A stretch of DNA of 64,000 nt, from NCBI GenBank assembly GCA_043228905.1, contig JBHGNT010000013.1, positions 434,001 through 498,000 on the forward strand, written 5' to 3'. The position numbers and the translations under genes were made by a program. The DNA is from Azolla caroliniana (Eukaryota; Polypodiophyta). Positions 52,983-64,000 of the stretch are shown here, piece by piece. How positions within the stretch are numbered: position 1 is the stretch's first letter; each line of letters starts with the position of its first letter. The notes below the pieces were generated by a model that did no database searches, was not told the origin of the DNA, and saw only the letters and a list, made by a program, of their open reading frames with translations.

Positions 52983-54712
52983 CAATATCGTCGACCAGGG
53001 GATGCAAGTATGATTCACGCATCCCAGGTGCTTCATCGAGGAAGAAGGCCAGATCATCGCGCAAGGGCACCAGGACACGAGGATGTTTATCCTTGACACC
53101 AACAACATCACCACTGCTTTACTCGCAAAAGGAGAGAAGGTCGAGTCGGATATCAACTTATGGCACAAGCAAATCAGCCATGTCAACTATCAAAGGCTTC
53201 AGAACCTACAGTTGAAACAGTTTGTATTCGGACTACCGAAATTCAATGGCCGGAAGGCCTAAATTTGTGAAGCCTGCCAACTCAAGAAGCAACATCGGCT
53301 TCCATTCCCCACCGAAAGAATCTAGAGCCGTAACAAGCTTGACTTAATACATTCGGATGTATGGGGACCGACACATAACATTAGTCTTCGGGGGAGTCAA
53401 TATTTTGTCTCCTTCATCGACAACTACAGCCGACACACATGGATCTATCTCATTACGAAGAAAAGTGAAGTCTTAAACTGTTTCTAGAACTGACAAATCC
53501 TTGTCTAATGGGAAAGGGAGAGAAAGATCAAGTGCATGCAGTCGAATGGCAGAAAAGTATACTTTTCCGACCAATTCAACAATTATTTGTAGCAGAAAGG
53601 ATTTCAGAGGGAATTCAGCTACCGATACATGCCGGTTCAGAATGGCGTAGGCGAGAGGAAGAATCAATCAATTGTAGAAGCGGCACGGGCGATGTTGGAA
53701 GAGAAGAGCATACCCAAGTTCTACTAGGCCAAAGCATTTCGGACTGCAATGTACATCCAAAACTGGATCGAGGAGATGGTATCAGCACACGAGCTGTATT
53801 TCGGGCAGAAGCCGAATTTACGACACCTGAGGATATTCGGCAATCGTGCATATGTGCATGTGCCTGATAAGAAGAGGAGGAAGTTGGACCCAAAGTCAGA
53901 GATGTGCATTTTGGTCGGCTACTCACATGAACAGAAGGGGTACAGGTGTTATAACCCCAGACCAAACAAGTTCGAGTAAGCTGCAATGTCGAATTCAGCG
54001 AGTCGGCATCCTATTACTCTCAATCGACTTCAACTCCCAACCACCCAATTCTGGAAGATGAGGCCAGTGAGCCCCAAATGATCCGGGTAGAAGAAGAAGA
54101 CGAGTTTGGTACTCTAGACAAGAGTTCGATCTCATTTCGGCTAAGTGGGCCAAATGAAAGACTGAGTCAGAACAACCAATTGGATGATGAGCAAGTGAGT
54201 AGTGGAGACTCTATCGTATTGTCCCCATGCAAGGACCGTGGAGACGGTTCATGCACAAAGACAAGTGGAAGAAGAAGATGCCGAAATACGACACCGGTAG
54301 AGATGAGTCAGATCGAAGCGAAACCTACTCCAGAAAAAACGAGGACGGACCGTCTCAAACGAATACTAGTCTAAGTTGGCCAACAGGGCCTTTCAATCGG
54401 CTAACAAGAAATTGCTCCTCATATTTTGATAAGGATACAACGAGTATATGGTGCATCACTATGCATACATGACAAAGGTGGCGGAAGTGCGTGAGACGGA
54501 GAGCTACGCAGAAGCGGCGAAAGACTCGAACTGGCGTGCCACAATGGAGGAAGAAATGAGGGCACTCGATGCCAACGGCACATGGAACCTGGTTTACCCT
54601 CCCCGACCTTGTAAACCAATCGGTTGAGAGTGGGTATACAAGGTAAAATATAATGTTGACAGTTCAGTCAACCAGTTCAAGGCCTGGTTAGTGGCCAAAG
54701 GATATGCGCAGA
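52983..54712 (+). pseudogene. Copia fragment I (pre-integrase, integrase, start of RT)
   Basis: Aligns with copia H from about 48036 to 49790 but is much more decayed. It includes VDQGMQV, LWHKQISHVNYQRLQ, HSDVWGP, an integrase end with SAHELYFGQKPNLRHLRIFG, an acidic linker, and RT words near 54650-54710. It has many stops. There are no LTRs, and both ends are abrupt, next to G and to the tRNA-like sequence. Confidence 0.85.
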
Positions 54713-54728
54713 CTGCCATAGACACGAT

Positions 54729-54797
54729 GGAATGTAGGGGGTTGAACCCTTGACCTCTTGGTCTTATTGGGCAACCTTACTAATTGAGCTACATCCA
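54729..54797 (-). repeat. tRNA-like sequence with A and B boxes
   Basis: On the minus strand: GGATGTAGCTCAATTAGTAA (A-box region) and then GGGTTCAACCCC (B-box region), ending TACATTCC, which nearly pairs with the start. Length 69 fits a tRNA, but the D stem does not close and the acceptor stem has a bulge. A tRNA pseudogene or SINE head fits better than a working tRNA. Confidence 0.5.
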
Positions 54798-54799
54798 TC

Positions 54800-55420
54800 T
54801 ATGCATTGGAGACACAAATACCAACGGGTGTGAGCGACCATGTGCGGCCTTCATCAGGAATTGGAACACCAACGGGCGTGCGTGAGCGACCATATGCAGT
54901 CCTCACCAGGAACTAGAACACCAACGGGCGAAGAAGTGCCAGTGAAGCAGTCGACTCAACTTCTTCTATCATGAGAGGGTAAATAGTCGACGTTGACCCA
55001 AAACACAACACAAACGATAGCGCTAATGAGAAACCAACGCAATCCCCACCAGGAAAGTGAGTGGTTGTGACCCCCACCGGAACTAGAAGGTGAGTGATTG
55101 AAATTGGTCCTCGCCAAAGGAAAGTGGAACGAGACTTGAACTAAAATGAAAATGCAGTGCAAGCGAGCAATGATTCGATCCCCACCAGGAAAGTGCATGG
55201 TTGTAACCCCCACCGGAACTAGGATGGTGAACAATCGAAAGCAATCCTTAACAAAATCGTGATACAAAATGATACCGATAGATGATGACAATGACGATGA
55301 AGAGGCAGAACAATGAAGATAATGAAAGACAATGCAAAGTAATGTTGATGACGATGAGGGTTGGGCGATGTAATGTTGATGAGACAACAAGAGGTGTTGA
55401 AAAATGATGATGTCGAAAAC
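54800..55420 (-). repeat. Left arm of a diverged inverted repeat
   Basis: The reverse complement of this segment resembles 56720-57600. Shared words include CGATTTTGTTAAGGATTGCT-like text, AGTTCCGGTGGGGGTTACAA, CTTTCCTGGTGGGGATCGAA and GCCCGTTGGTGTTC. No coding domain is recognised. It may be the non-coding internal part of an LTR element whose other copy precedes LTR J. Confidence 0.65.
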
Positions 55421-56719
55421 GAGGCAATGAAGACAATGATGATGAGGAAGCATCTCTAGAAGGAACGACTACAAATATGGTGATGGGGGCGTCTCTAAAA
55501 CCAAGGATGTTGATGACAATAACTCTAGATGCATCATAGTTCCCAACTTCCCGAGTTTCTAGCCTCGTCACTTCTAGTTCGTAACCCCACCATCCATGCT
55601 CCATTTGGTGTGTCTGTGACAGTTTGAATCCCTTCCAACTGGAAGCATCACTTGTCTTCGTCATCGCCCTTGCTTCTAGAGTTACCATTGTCGCGAAAAT
55701 ACGACGAAGATATGTGAACTTGAGGCAAGACCCCGAGGACTCCGACTAGAGGATACCAAATACGTGCATTTATACTTTAAGAATTAACAGAAATGAGAAA
55801 GTTTGATAAATTTCATTAGCAAAGAAAAAGAAATTTTACAATCTATCCCAAGATTGGGATTACAAAAGTTTTGGGCTTACGGAGATTAATCGATTATCAA
55901 ATTAGGGTTTTATGGAATTTATGAGATATGGCTTAGATAAGAAAATTTAGGGTTCTTGAGAGATATGGCTTCGATCCGTTGAGGAAAAAAATAATAATAA
56001 TAATAATAATACCCCTATTACATTGTGCTTTCCATCCTTATATAGTGATGGGAGAGACTTCGCACATAACAATCCATGCTTTCTCTAACTATAGACTTCA
56101 TGCTTTTTCTTCTAATAATAGTGTTCATGCATGTGAGATGTGCATGAATAGTTTTTTTGATCATGCGTTGTCTTTTAACTAAAGTTTTATGCACTTTACG
56201 TTCAGTTGCATGCATCCACACATGACCTTTACTTTAGTTACATGCAACCATACAGTTCGACCTATGCATGATTCGTACAATCGTCCCACCCGATTCGACC
56301 ATTCCGTTCCGGACATTCAAAACCGTTCCAAAATCATTTTGAGCAATTTTATTTACACCTATTCATCCAAGAAGTTCCACCACACCCATCCGTCGGAACA
56401 ATTTGGCCCAAATCACTCCAATTATTTTATGCTCCAAAGACACATCTACGAAGTAATAAGTTTTGGGTCTACTTATATACTGTTGGATCCGATGTTATCC
56501 TATCTATGTGGGATATCTCACAGTTCTGTTTTCCCCATCTTCTCAAACTTTGTACTCACATAACTTGATACTTATTTGTCCATTTCATATATAGTAAAAT
56601 GCGTTCAGAAGCTCTTGAAGACGTCCATCTTTTAATAACAAGACATTAATCTAATATAAAATCATTATTTCATTATTTTTCATATCGTGTGTGGAGAACC
56701 ACATGACACCGCCATCAAA
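55421..56719. other. Spacer between the inverted repeat arms
   Basis: AT-rich, with an (ATA)n run near 55990-56010. There are short open frames but no recognisable domain, LTR or RNA gene. Confidence 0.5.
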
Positions 56720-57621
56720 ATCCTTGTCTTCGACATCACCATTTTAGGCACCTCTTTGCCCAACCTTCATCGTCATCGACACTACTTTGTATGGTCTTTC
56801 ATTATCATCATTGTTTCGCACTCTTTATTATCATTTTTATCATCTATAGGTATCATTTTGCATCACGATTTTGATGAGAATTGTTTTCGATCGCTCACCT
56901 TCCTAGTTCTAGTAGGGGTTACAACCACTCACATTCCTAGTGGGGATCAAATCATTGCTCACTTGCACTCCATTTTCATTTTAGTTCAAGTCTCTCTCCA
57001 CTTTCCTTTGGTGAGGACCGATTTCTATCGCTCACCTTCTAGTTCCGGTGGGGGTCACAACCGCTCACTTTCCTGGTGGGGATCGTGTCGGTTTCTTGCT
57101 AGCGCCCTCTCATGATAGAAGAATATTTTGGTGAGGATTGATTTCGATCATTCACCATCCCAGTTCCGGTGGGGGTTACAACCGCTCACTTTCCTGGTGG
57201 GGATCGAATCATTGCTCGCTTGCACTCCATTTTCATTTTAGTTCAAGTCTCGCTCCACATTCCTTTGGCGAGGACCGATTTTGATCGTTCACCTTCTATT
57301 TCTGGTGGGGGTCACAACCGCTCACTTTCCTGGTGGGGATCGCGTTAGTTTCTCGCTAGCGCTACCATTTGTGCCGTGTTTTGGGTCAAGCTCGACTATT
57401 TACCCTCTCATGATAGAAAAAGTCGAGTCGGTCGCTTCACCTGCACTTCTTCGCCCGTTGGTGTTCCAGTTCCCGATGAGGACCACACATGGTTGCTTAC
57501 GCCCGTTGGTGTTCATGTCTCCGGTGAGGACCACACATGCTCGTTCACAACCGTTGGTGCTCCAATTCCCATTCACCCCTACACCACGCTTTTGAAAAGA
57601 CGACCGTAAAGGGGACGATAA
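56720..57621 (+). repeat. Right arm of inverted repeat, non-coding tail of element J
   Basis: Partner of 54800-55420, with an internal duplication: the AGTTCCGGTGGGGGT/CTTTCCTGGTGGGG module occurs at about 57040 and again at 57160 and 57300. It ends with a purine-rich GTAAAGGGGACGATAA directly before the LTR-like TGTCACGAC, which looks like the polypurine tract of a chromovirus-like element. Confidence 0.6.
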
Positions 57622-58080
57622 TGTCACGACATAGTGACATCAAATACATACTTGGTGAGGATTGAACCTACAACCTCACATCAACAAAATGTCTTGCTCA
57701 ACCATTTTGACATGAGCATACATTAAATATATAATGGTGTAGTATTCTATAGTCTAGTGTATAATACATTTCAGAATTAGAATATTTTAGTCATTAGTAT
57801 ATTCTAGAGATATTGTACGGTATATTCTAGATGAGTATATTCTCGAATGTATTCTAGAGATTTTCAATCTCGGAACTTGTATAAATACTTGTAACCTCCT
57901 TGGTCCCTTTCAAGGGATTCAACACCAATCATTGACACATCAATCTAGTCATCTTGTTCCATTCCATCTTGTCTCGTTCTTCATCTTTGTCTTCATGCTC
58001 TTGTGTCGTTTCTTAAGTTCCACGCTCGCAGCCCCATCATTTGTGCTTCATCCGAGTCCGTGGTTGGTGTGTTTGTGATA
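57622..58080 (+). repeat. LTR J, chromovirus-like (solo or 3' LTR)
   Basis: Starts TGTCACGAC with GGATTGAACC nearby, as in the LTRs of E and F. TATAAATA lies at 57881-57888 and a CA start 31 nt later opens AAGGGATTCAACACC. E, F and J all read CAACACC after the variable 5' nucleotides. The right end is uncertain (TGATA in place of TGACA). No second LTR was found in the window. Confidence 0.6.
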
Positions 58081-58559
58081 GTATGCCCTATGATTGGACT
58101 ACGAATTGGATAAAACTATTACATAAATGTGGATATATAAATAATGTAAATAACTATTGAACCATCATGGTTGGCTCGCTAATGGCAAAACTATTTGGAT
58201 GTATAATAGAATCAAAGATAAATTCATGGACTGAAGAAAATGGTAAGGGATCAGAGCCAAAATGGTGAGAAGCGCCAAATTCAATTAATGTGGCATGCTA
58301 AATAAAAAGTGAGTGGAAAACCCCCAAATCAGTCCTAACTCCTAAATACGTAGCAATTGTCTCCACCCATTAAATGCAATGTGTACTACCCCCACCCCAC
58401 TCCCTAAAAAGATTATAAATTTTTCCACTTGTTTAGAAAAAAAAATTATAATTACTTAATACTAACAATACTCTTGTTTTGTTTGGCCAAAAACAATACT
58501 TTTTTGGTACACCATAGCATGCTTCGACCCTAAGAGAGCTTATCAACAATCTAACTCTC
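58081..58559. other. Non-coding stretch
   Basis: AT-rich; nothing recognisable. Confidence 0.5.
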
Positions 58560-59790
58560 GAAAACACCATAGCACCATTGATTAACTTGTCACCCTTCGA
58601 GCATTAATAGAGGAAATTCACTTCAAATGTAATGTTTTATATGGTTTCTTCGTAGACTTCAAGAATGCTTTTGATATGCTACCTCGTGAGCATCCTTGGA
58701 GGAGAATGGAAGAACTCGAGTATGCTACTAGTGTATATATATGCTTGCAATTTCCCAAAAAAATGAGAAGGTTATATGTTGTATATACCATTCATTATGT
58801 ACAATAATGAGCCATTTGAATGTGGGAAAGTGACAAATATCTTGGCCTTGAAGTTGATTCAAATCTAATTCATAGATGGAATGAATGTGCTAGGGACGGG
58901 AAATAGAGCATATTTTGCATTTCTCTATGGGGTGGAAGTATGAGGTGGTAGGATCCCTAAATCTACTTTGAAAGATTTTGAAAATGTCTAAAAGAATTTT
59001 CTTACAAAGTTTCTCGAATTTAAGAAACAAACGGCAAACACTCTCCTCCTAGTTGGTGCGGGATCACTTCCAATTTTGATCATGGACATGGAAAGTGTTG
59101 TTGAATACATGCTTAAAGTTCAATAAACTCCCTCACATCAAATCCTAAATTTGCATGGGGAGCAAGCCAAAAGATCCAAAGGGTGCATAAAAGTAAAATT
59201 TTGTGTTTTGGTTCAATGCAATAGATGTAGAAATGGTTTGGTGGATGGGGTGTAACACATTTGCTCAATGATGCATCGCTAGATTCTTCTGTAAATTAGG
59301 CCTTTTTGGAATTCCAATATTTCATGACATGGGAAAAATGTGGAGGCCCGCGTTGCACACATTATACTACACATGTTGCGCTCAACTCCAAAACCATATC
59401 CTTCGCTGAACTGGGAAACCGTACACAATGATATATGTTAGAGCCCATCCCATTGTCTACCATCCAAACCATTGCTTCCATGCGACTTAGCTCACACGCA
59501 TTACAATATGACATGGATCTTAGGGCAAAAGTAATGATAGTCGTCGACCATGCACACTTTGCTTGAAACAAGTTTGGGAGTCTGGGTAATAATCACATTT
59601 TGATAGAATGCTTCTCCTTTGATCATATTCAACTATGCTTTCTACACATCTTCGACCAAACTCAATCCTTGCATGAATTTCCCTCATAATCACAATGTCT
59701 CCTCTCTTGCAACATTCATTGGTAAAGTTCTTGATCATCCAAAGCCGCCACTCACTTTCACATCTAATACGTTCAATGTTTAAGAACTTC
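58560..59790 (+). pseudogene. LINE (non-LTR) reverse transcriptase remnant
   Basis: A frame at about 58563-58710 reads through LVTLRALIEEI, then FFVDFKNAFDMLPREHPWRR, the catalytic-D block of LINE reverse transcriptase. Further pieces near 58840-59100 (NECARDGN, IPKSTLKDFENV, NTLLLVGAGSLPI, ESVVEYMLKVQ) and 59350-59780 resemble the C-terminal part of plant LINE ORF2, including a degraded Cys/His region (CTLC). Stops and frame changes are frequent and parts are deleted. The 5' part is absent. Confidence 0.78.
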
Positions 59791-60868
59791 ACTCACTTGC
59801 AATATCGATCTATCTATCTAACTATCTACTTAGTATCTAACTATCTATCTAAAGCATTGGAATGCTATTTCGACATTGTACAACTGACATATACTAAAGC
59901 TTCAAACCCATCTTTCCTTCAAAAAAATTGAGATCAACTATGAACAAAAAGTTCTAAGCTATTCAAAGATTCTCACAATACTAGATTCCCACAATTAGAT
60001 CTTAATCAAATCTGAGGGGGAGGACTAGTGTTTTGTCCTCATTTGGGAGACTCATACAAATTGTTTTGATTTTCATTTTGTATAAATAAAAAGCCACCTC
60101 ATTATGGTACATTTAGGTTAGATTGTCACAAAGGCAGGGGAAATCCTTCTAGACATCCTACAAGTTTATACATGAACAATGAATGTTTTAATATATAAAC
60201 TCAATGACCTTCTTTGATCTATGAGGAATTGAATCCAATTTCTTATGGGACAAGAATTGTTGGTTTTAAGAATTGCAAGAAATCTACCAAAAGACCAAAT
60301 TCATCTTGACTAGTGGATCTTGTAGTCAAACTCCCTTCCCATTTACACTTGACGGTTGATTGATTTCTGTCCAACCTAATCAAGAAACCTTTGCATGGCT
60401 CTATTACCCTTTAATAGGAGGATTGTGATCCATAGAATTTGTCTATCAAAGAGTTTTCGTTAACCGAAAACTATAGATGCAAGGTTAGAATCTTCACCCT
60501 TGTAGGGTGATATCTCAATGATGGTTGGGGCCCCTCTAGAGGGCGAGCATCTCCACCTAGCACCTAAGTTACGCAAAGAAGAGTTCGAAACCAATGCCAT
60601 GAAGCATCAAGCTTCATAGGATCTATCTATCTAGGTGTGAGCATTCACCATCTTCAAAGACATGTCTATTTGTCACCACCAAAGTCTATGAATTCCTTAC
60701 CAATGTGTAGAGCATTGGAAGCTGGTGAATTCCGGGCCAAATATGAGTGACCGAGAACTTTAGGATCATCACGCTCATCATTTGATGAGATGGGAAAGGG
60801 ATCATATAGGGACATGGGCTGCTATGTGAATATGGGAATTAGACAATACACGAGCAGAAAGACAAGGT
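59791..60868. other. Non-coding stretch with CTAT repeats
   Basis: Degenerate CTAT/CTAA repeats at 59803-59852, perhaps the tail of the LINE. Otherwise AT-rich with no gene seen. Confidence 0.5.
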
Positions 60869-60885
60869 TGTGTGTGTGTGTGTGT

Positions 60886-60936
<51 letters not shown>
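60869..60936. repeat. (TG)n microsatellite
   Basis: About 34 TG units with one interruption (TATG). Confidence 0.95.
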
Positions 60937-60937
<1 letters not shown>

Positions 60938-61079
60938 ACGTGCGCGCACAAGACAAGGCTACGAGTGTGTGCACGTGCGCTTCCAACAAACATGACCCAA
61001 AATACCCCCTCACTTTTTGTGGTAAGTGAGAGCAACCACCCACACACATACACAAACACATGCCACCCACACACATACA

Positions 61080-61193
61080 CAAACACATGGATGCAGGCAT
61101 TCATACATACATATACACATACATCTATGCAGCATACATACATACACACATACATACATACTTAGTTACATACACACATACATACATACTTAA

Positions 61194-61224
<31 letters not shown>

Positions 61225-61280
61225 CATACATACATACATACATACATACATACATACATACATACATACATACATGCATG
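61080..61280. repeat. (CATA)n microsatellite
   Basis: Imperfect then near-perfect TACA/CATA units, purest at 61191-61275. Preceded by related CACACATACACAAACACATG words from 61036. Confidence 0.95.
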
Positions 61281-61594
61281 CATGCATACATATATATTAA
61301 TATACTGTATATGTACATACGTAAAACATGCTTTTATGTACTTCAAAAGCTTTCAAAATATTGGATATCATGATAGAGATAGAGCGACATTAGCAAAGGA
61401 AAAAGATAGAACAAAAAAGAAAACCAGAAAAGAAAAAAGCAAAGAAAAAACGCAGCGACGTTATAGCCGCCCGCAGCAGAGCTTCATAAATCCATGGCCA
61501 CTACCTTCAAAATTAGGGTATCTACTCAGTTCCTGGGCTGCGCTCTGCTCCTCTCTGTGTCATGATGAGAGAAGAAGAAGAAGGAGGAGGTGCC

Positions 61595-62785
61595 ATGGCG
61601 GCCATTGTCTTCGGAATCCCCGTTATCTTCTTAGGAATCCCGGTGATCTCAGTCCCAGAATACTCTGCTGATGACGAGTTCAGCGAGGAATCTATGGCGG
61701 CGGATGGTGATGTCCACACATCCGCTGAAGAGGATCCTGAATCGGAATCAGACGCACATTCTGCCATCGACGGAAAAGTTAGGCCACAAGCTGATTTGGT
61801 GATAGAGGAATCCAGCGATTCAGATGAGGAGGATCTCTTCCCCCCTGGATATTCACTCGGCGTTTGCAGGGAATCCGAAGATTCCGAGGAATATTCCGCC
61901 ACCGGTGCGGGCGAGGGATGGTTCACAGCTAGTGATCAAGGATTCGCAGACGCGTGGACGGATGAGCATCGCAGCATCCAGTATACCCTAACAGGAGGGC
62001 TACAAGTCGCGGCCGATGGGATGTATGAAGGCCTGCCGCTCTTTCCAAGGTTCCATCACCGCATGACCTGCCCCAGCCAGTTCAGTGATGGATCTGAAGA
62101 ATCAGGAGAAGAGCAAGAGGATGCATATGGTGATGGTCATGGCCATGGCCATGGCGATAGCGATGGCGGCAAGAATGAGGGACAGGGCGAGCATTACGAG
62201 GGCCATGATGATGGTGATAGCGATGGCGATGATGATGATGATGCGTATGTGGATCCAGATGTGGGCTATGGTGATGAAGCTCACGAGGGTGAGGGAACCG
62301 ATGGCGATGAGCAGAAGCTGTATGATGATGGCATGGAGGATCGGGACGATGAGGAAGAAGATGAGATTGACTGCAGGCAGCAGGAGCAGGAAGAAGAGGA
62401 TAGTGATGATGGTGATGGTGATGGTGATGGTGATGGTGATGGTGATGATGATGGTGATGGCCATGAGGTCAAATTGTATGAAGGCAATGAATCTGAGTTT
62501 GAGAAGGTTTATGATGAGCACAAGGATGTGTTATTGGACCATGTTCTACGTGGCTATGTCTTTGTGGAAGCCCGGGGGGCTAACGATCGAGGAGGAGATG
62601 CGCTCACGGTCCATCACAAGCTCAACATTAATGGTGGTAATTATGTTAATGATGATGTTAATGATGATGTTAATGATGATGTTAATGATGATGATAATGA
62701 GGATTATGGTGGTGATGGTGACCATCATGATCATCTGGTTGGGGAGGAGGATAGTTATGTTCTTGTCAACATAGATAGTCAATGA
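61595..62785 (+). CDS. Putative host gene, acidic Asp/Glu/Gly-rich protein
   Basis: 396 aa from the ATG at 61595, whose context GCCATGGCG fits the plant consensus; the frame extends upstream to an ATG at 61562 (407 aa). The N-terminus is hydrophobic (AAIVFGIPVIFLGIPVIS), like a signal peptide or anchor, if the later start is used. The rest is strongly acidic: E/S-rich to about 100, a less biased segment (about 115-180), HGHGHGD and D/G repeats (about 190-310), then (VND)n and a short non-repetitive end. Part of the acidity comes from GATGGT and GTTAATGAT repeat runs (62400-62460 and 62640-62700). No domain recognised. An intact frame over 1.2 kb, including non-repetitive parts, favours a gene, but expression is unproven. 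Confidence 0.5.
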   Translation: MAAIVFGIPVIFLGIPVISVPEYSADDEFSEESMAADGDVHTSAEEDPESESDAHSAIDGKVRPQADLVIEESSDSDEEDLFPPGYSLGVCRESEDSEEYSATGAGEGWFTASDQGFADAWTDEHRSIQYTLTGGLQVAADGMYEGLPLFPRFHHRMTCPSQFSDGSEESGEEQEDAYGDGHGHGHGDSDGGKNEGQGEHYEGHDDGDSDGDDDDDAYVDPDVGYGDEAHEGEGTDGDEQKLYDDGMEDRDDEEEDEIDCRQQEQEEEDSDDGDGDGDGDGDGDDDGDGHEVKLYEGNESEFEKVYDEHKDVLLDHVLRGYVFVEARGANDRGGDALTVHHKLNINGGNYVNDDVNDDVNDDVNDDDNEDYGGDGDHHDHLVGEEDSYVLVNIDSQ

Positions 62786-62865
62786 GGTGGTGAGCACACT
62801 CAGTACCTAGTGAAAGTTGGTTGGTTATGTGGTTGGGACAAAAATGTGTATAGACAAAAGTAGTA

Positions 62866-62923
<58 letters not shown>

Positions 62924-64000
62924 AACATCATATATTAGAAACCATGTGATCCACTTACTAAACTTCACTAGAATGGATTATGTACATAAAGTAGATCATG
63001 AGGACCCATCTATTATTATATATGTAATATATAAATGCTTGTATTTTGCATTTTCTCTCTTCAAAGAGTCTTATGAATGTTGTCATTTCTCGAACTTAAT
63101 ACATACTTGCGAATGTTTTCGTTTCTCGAACTACAAAACCAAAGCTTATACACACTTTGCTTGCACGTGTGGGAAACGCTCACCTAAGGGATGAATCGGC
63201 ATTCTATCTTTCCATGTGTACATCACATGCATTTTAAGAGATGAGGGTAAATCTAAGAAACATGGAAAAAACTTTCCATATGTATATATGGGCATCGATG
63301 TTTAATAGGATATTAAAGATTAACCATCGATTATCCAATTCTTCACATTTTTATTAGATGCATGACATTAACAATATGTTTTGTGTTTATATGTAGTTAT
63401 CTCTAGAAGTATTTTCTAGCATAATATAGATTAAGATCGCAATATGGGACTGTGAATTAAGCGACCCAAGTTGAAGACAAACACGTCCATCATATTATGA
63501 ACATATGACATGTCAAGCACAATAGTTCATGTTGGAGGGGTAGGGGGCACTTTTTCCTTAGCTTTATGTCACAATAATCAAGATATGTGGCTCATGGTGG
63601 GTCGGGGGACACTTTTTTGGGTATACCATATATGTATATTGAATGTACAAATAATGCAAATATATCATTGCCTTAATACTACATATGGTCTTCAGTAGTG
63701 GGACATAGTCTCTTGGCTTTGATCCCCCTTAAGCACAACATAGTTGATGAGATAGAGGTAGTTTTCTCCAAAAGTATAGTACGATTTGAAGAACCAAAAT
63801 GTCACATCGATAAAGGAGGATCAGAAGGAAGACATTAGTTCTCGCCACGTGATATAATAGTTAACACATGAAAATATAATGCCAATATTTACATTAGTTT
63901 TAAATTTGTTGCACATGTCCCAATTGTTTTCTTCAATCGTGTCTATGGGGAGGGTTTTTGTGGGACCCTCCATCAACCTCATCCCTCCCACATGTGACAC
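62786..64000. other. Non-coding stretch with (AG)n
   Basis: An (AG)n run at 62869-62920. The remainder is AT-rich, with no gene, LTR or RNA recognised. Confidence 0.55.

Noticed and set aside
54729-54797. Functional tRNA gene
   Set aside because: D stem does not close and the acceptor stem is imperfect; only the A- and B-box words fit.
60802-61671. Cys/Val-rich, His/Thr-rich and Tyr/Ile-rich ORFs
   Set aside because: Translations of the TG and CATA microsatellites.
62085-62797. Met-rich plus-strand and Ile/Ser-rich minus-strand ORFs
   Set aside because: Other-frame shadows of the GAT-repeat region of the acidic ORF.

Overview
The window is transposon-dense nuclear DNA from a land plant. 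Most of it is LTR retrotransposons nested inside one another, and nothing indicates a bacterium or virus. The evidence is Ty1/copia elements with the plant-typical initiator-Met primer site, Ty3/gypsy chromoviruses with chromodomains, gypsy elements of a non-chromovirus type, and a decayed LINE. A non-flowering plant (fern, lycophyte or gymnosperm) is my guess from the look of the LINE and gypsy proteins; I could not test it.

Layout. 1-8676: gypsy element A (+ strand, 5' end outside the window), with an intact gag-pol and a second intact 875-codon ORF after pol. 9391-11193 (-): an unrecognised 600-aa Pro/Asn-rich ORF. 11276-35501 (-): an old copia element C, broken by two later insertions. 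The first is gypsy element B (11525-26680, TSD CACGT), a relative of A that carries a decayed copy of the same post-pol ORF; B is itself interrupted by chromovirus E (16567-21869, TSD TCCGC). The second is GC-rich gypsy element D of a divergent type (26959-33871, TSD ACGT). 36017-41810 (+): chromovirus F. 41957-43614: four 414-bp tandem units made from a copia RNase H. 43654-52982 (+): decayed gypsy G, related to A and B, split by copia element H (46476-52265, TSD GTGAC). 52983-54712: copia fragment I. 54729-58080: tRNA-like sequence, an inverted repeat pair and an LTR (J). 58560-59790: LINE remnant. 60869-61280: microsatellites. 61595-62785 (+): a possible single-exon host gene for an acidic protein. 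The rest shows no gene.

Two observations stand out. First, A and B share a post-pol protein (a conserved N-terminal domain of about 165 aa, a long coiled coil and a short acidic C-terminal motif). They also share a near-identical 37-nt block directly before the 3' LTR where a polypurine tract would be expected. Second, chromoviruses E and F have completely different primer-binding sites, yet each site is a perfect 11-12-nt complement of the predicted 5' end of its own transcript, 32 nt after the TATA box and 2 nt after the LTR. This is the signature of Tf1-like self-priming, supported by covariation.

Order of events: C came first, then B and D inserted into C, then E into B; G came before H. 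By eye, LTR pairs differ at about 1 site in E, 5 in B, 5 in F and 17 in D, so E is the youngest datable insertion and D the oldest datable one. A cannot be dated because only one of its LTRs is present.
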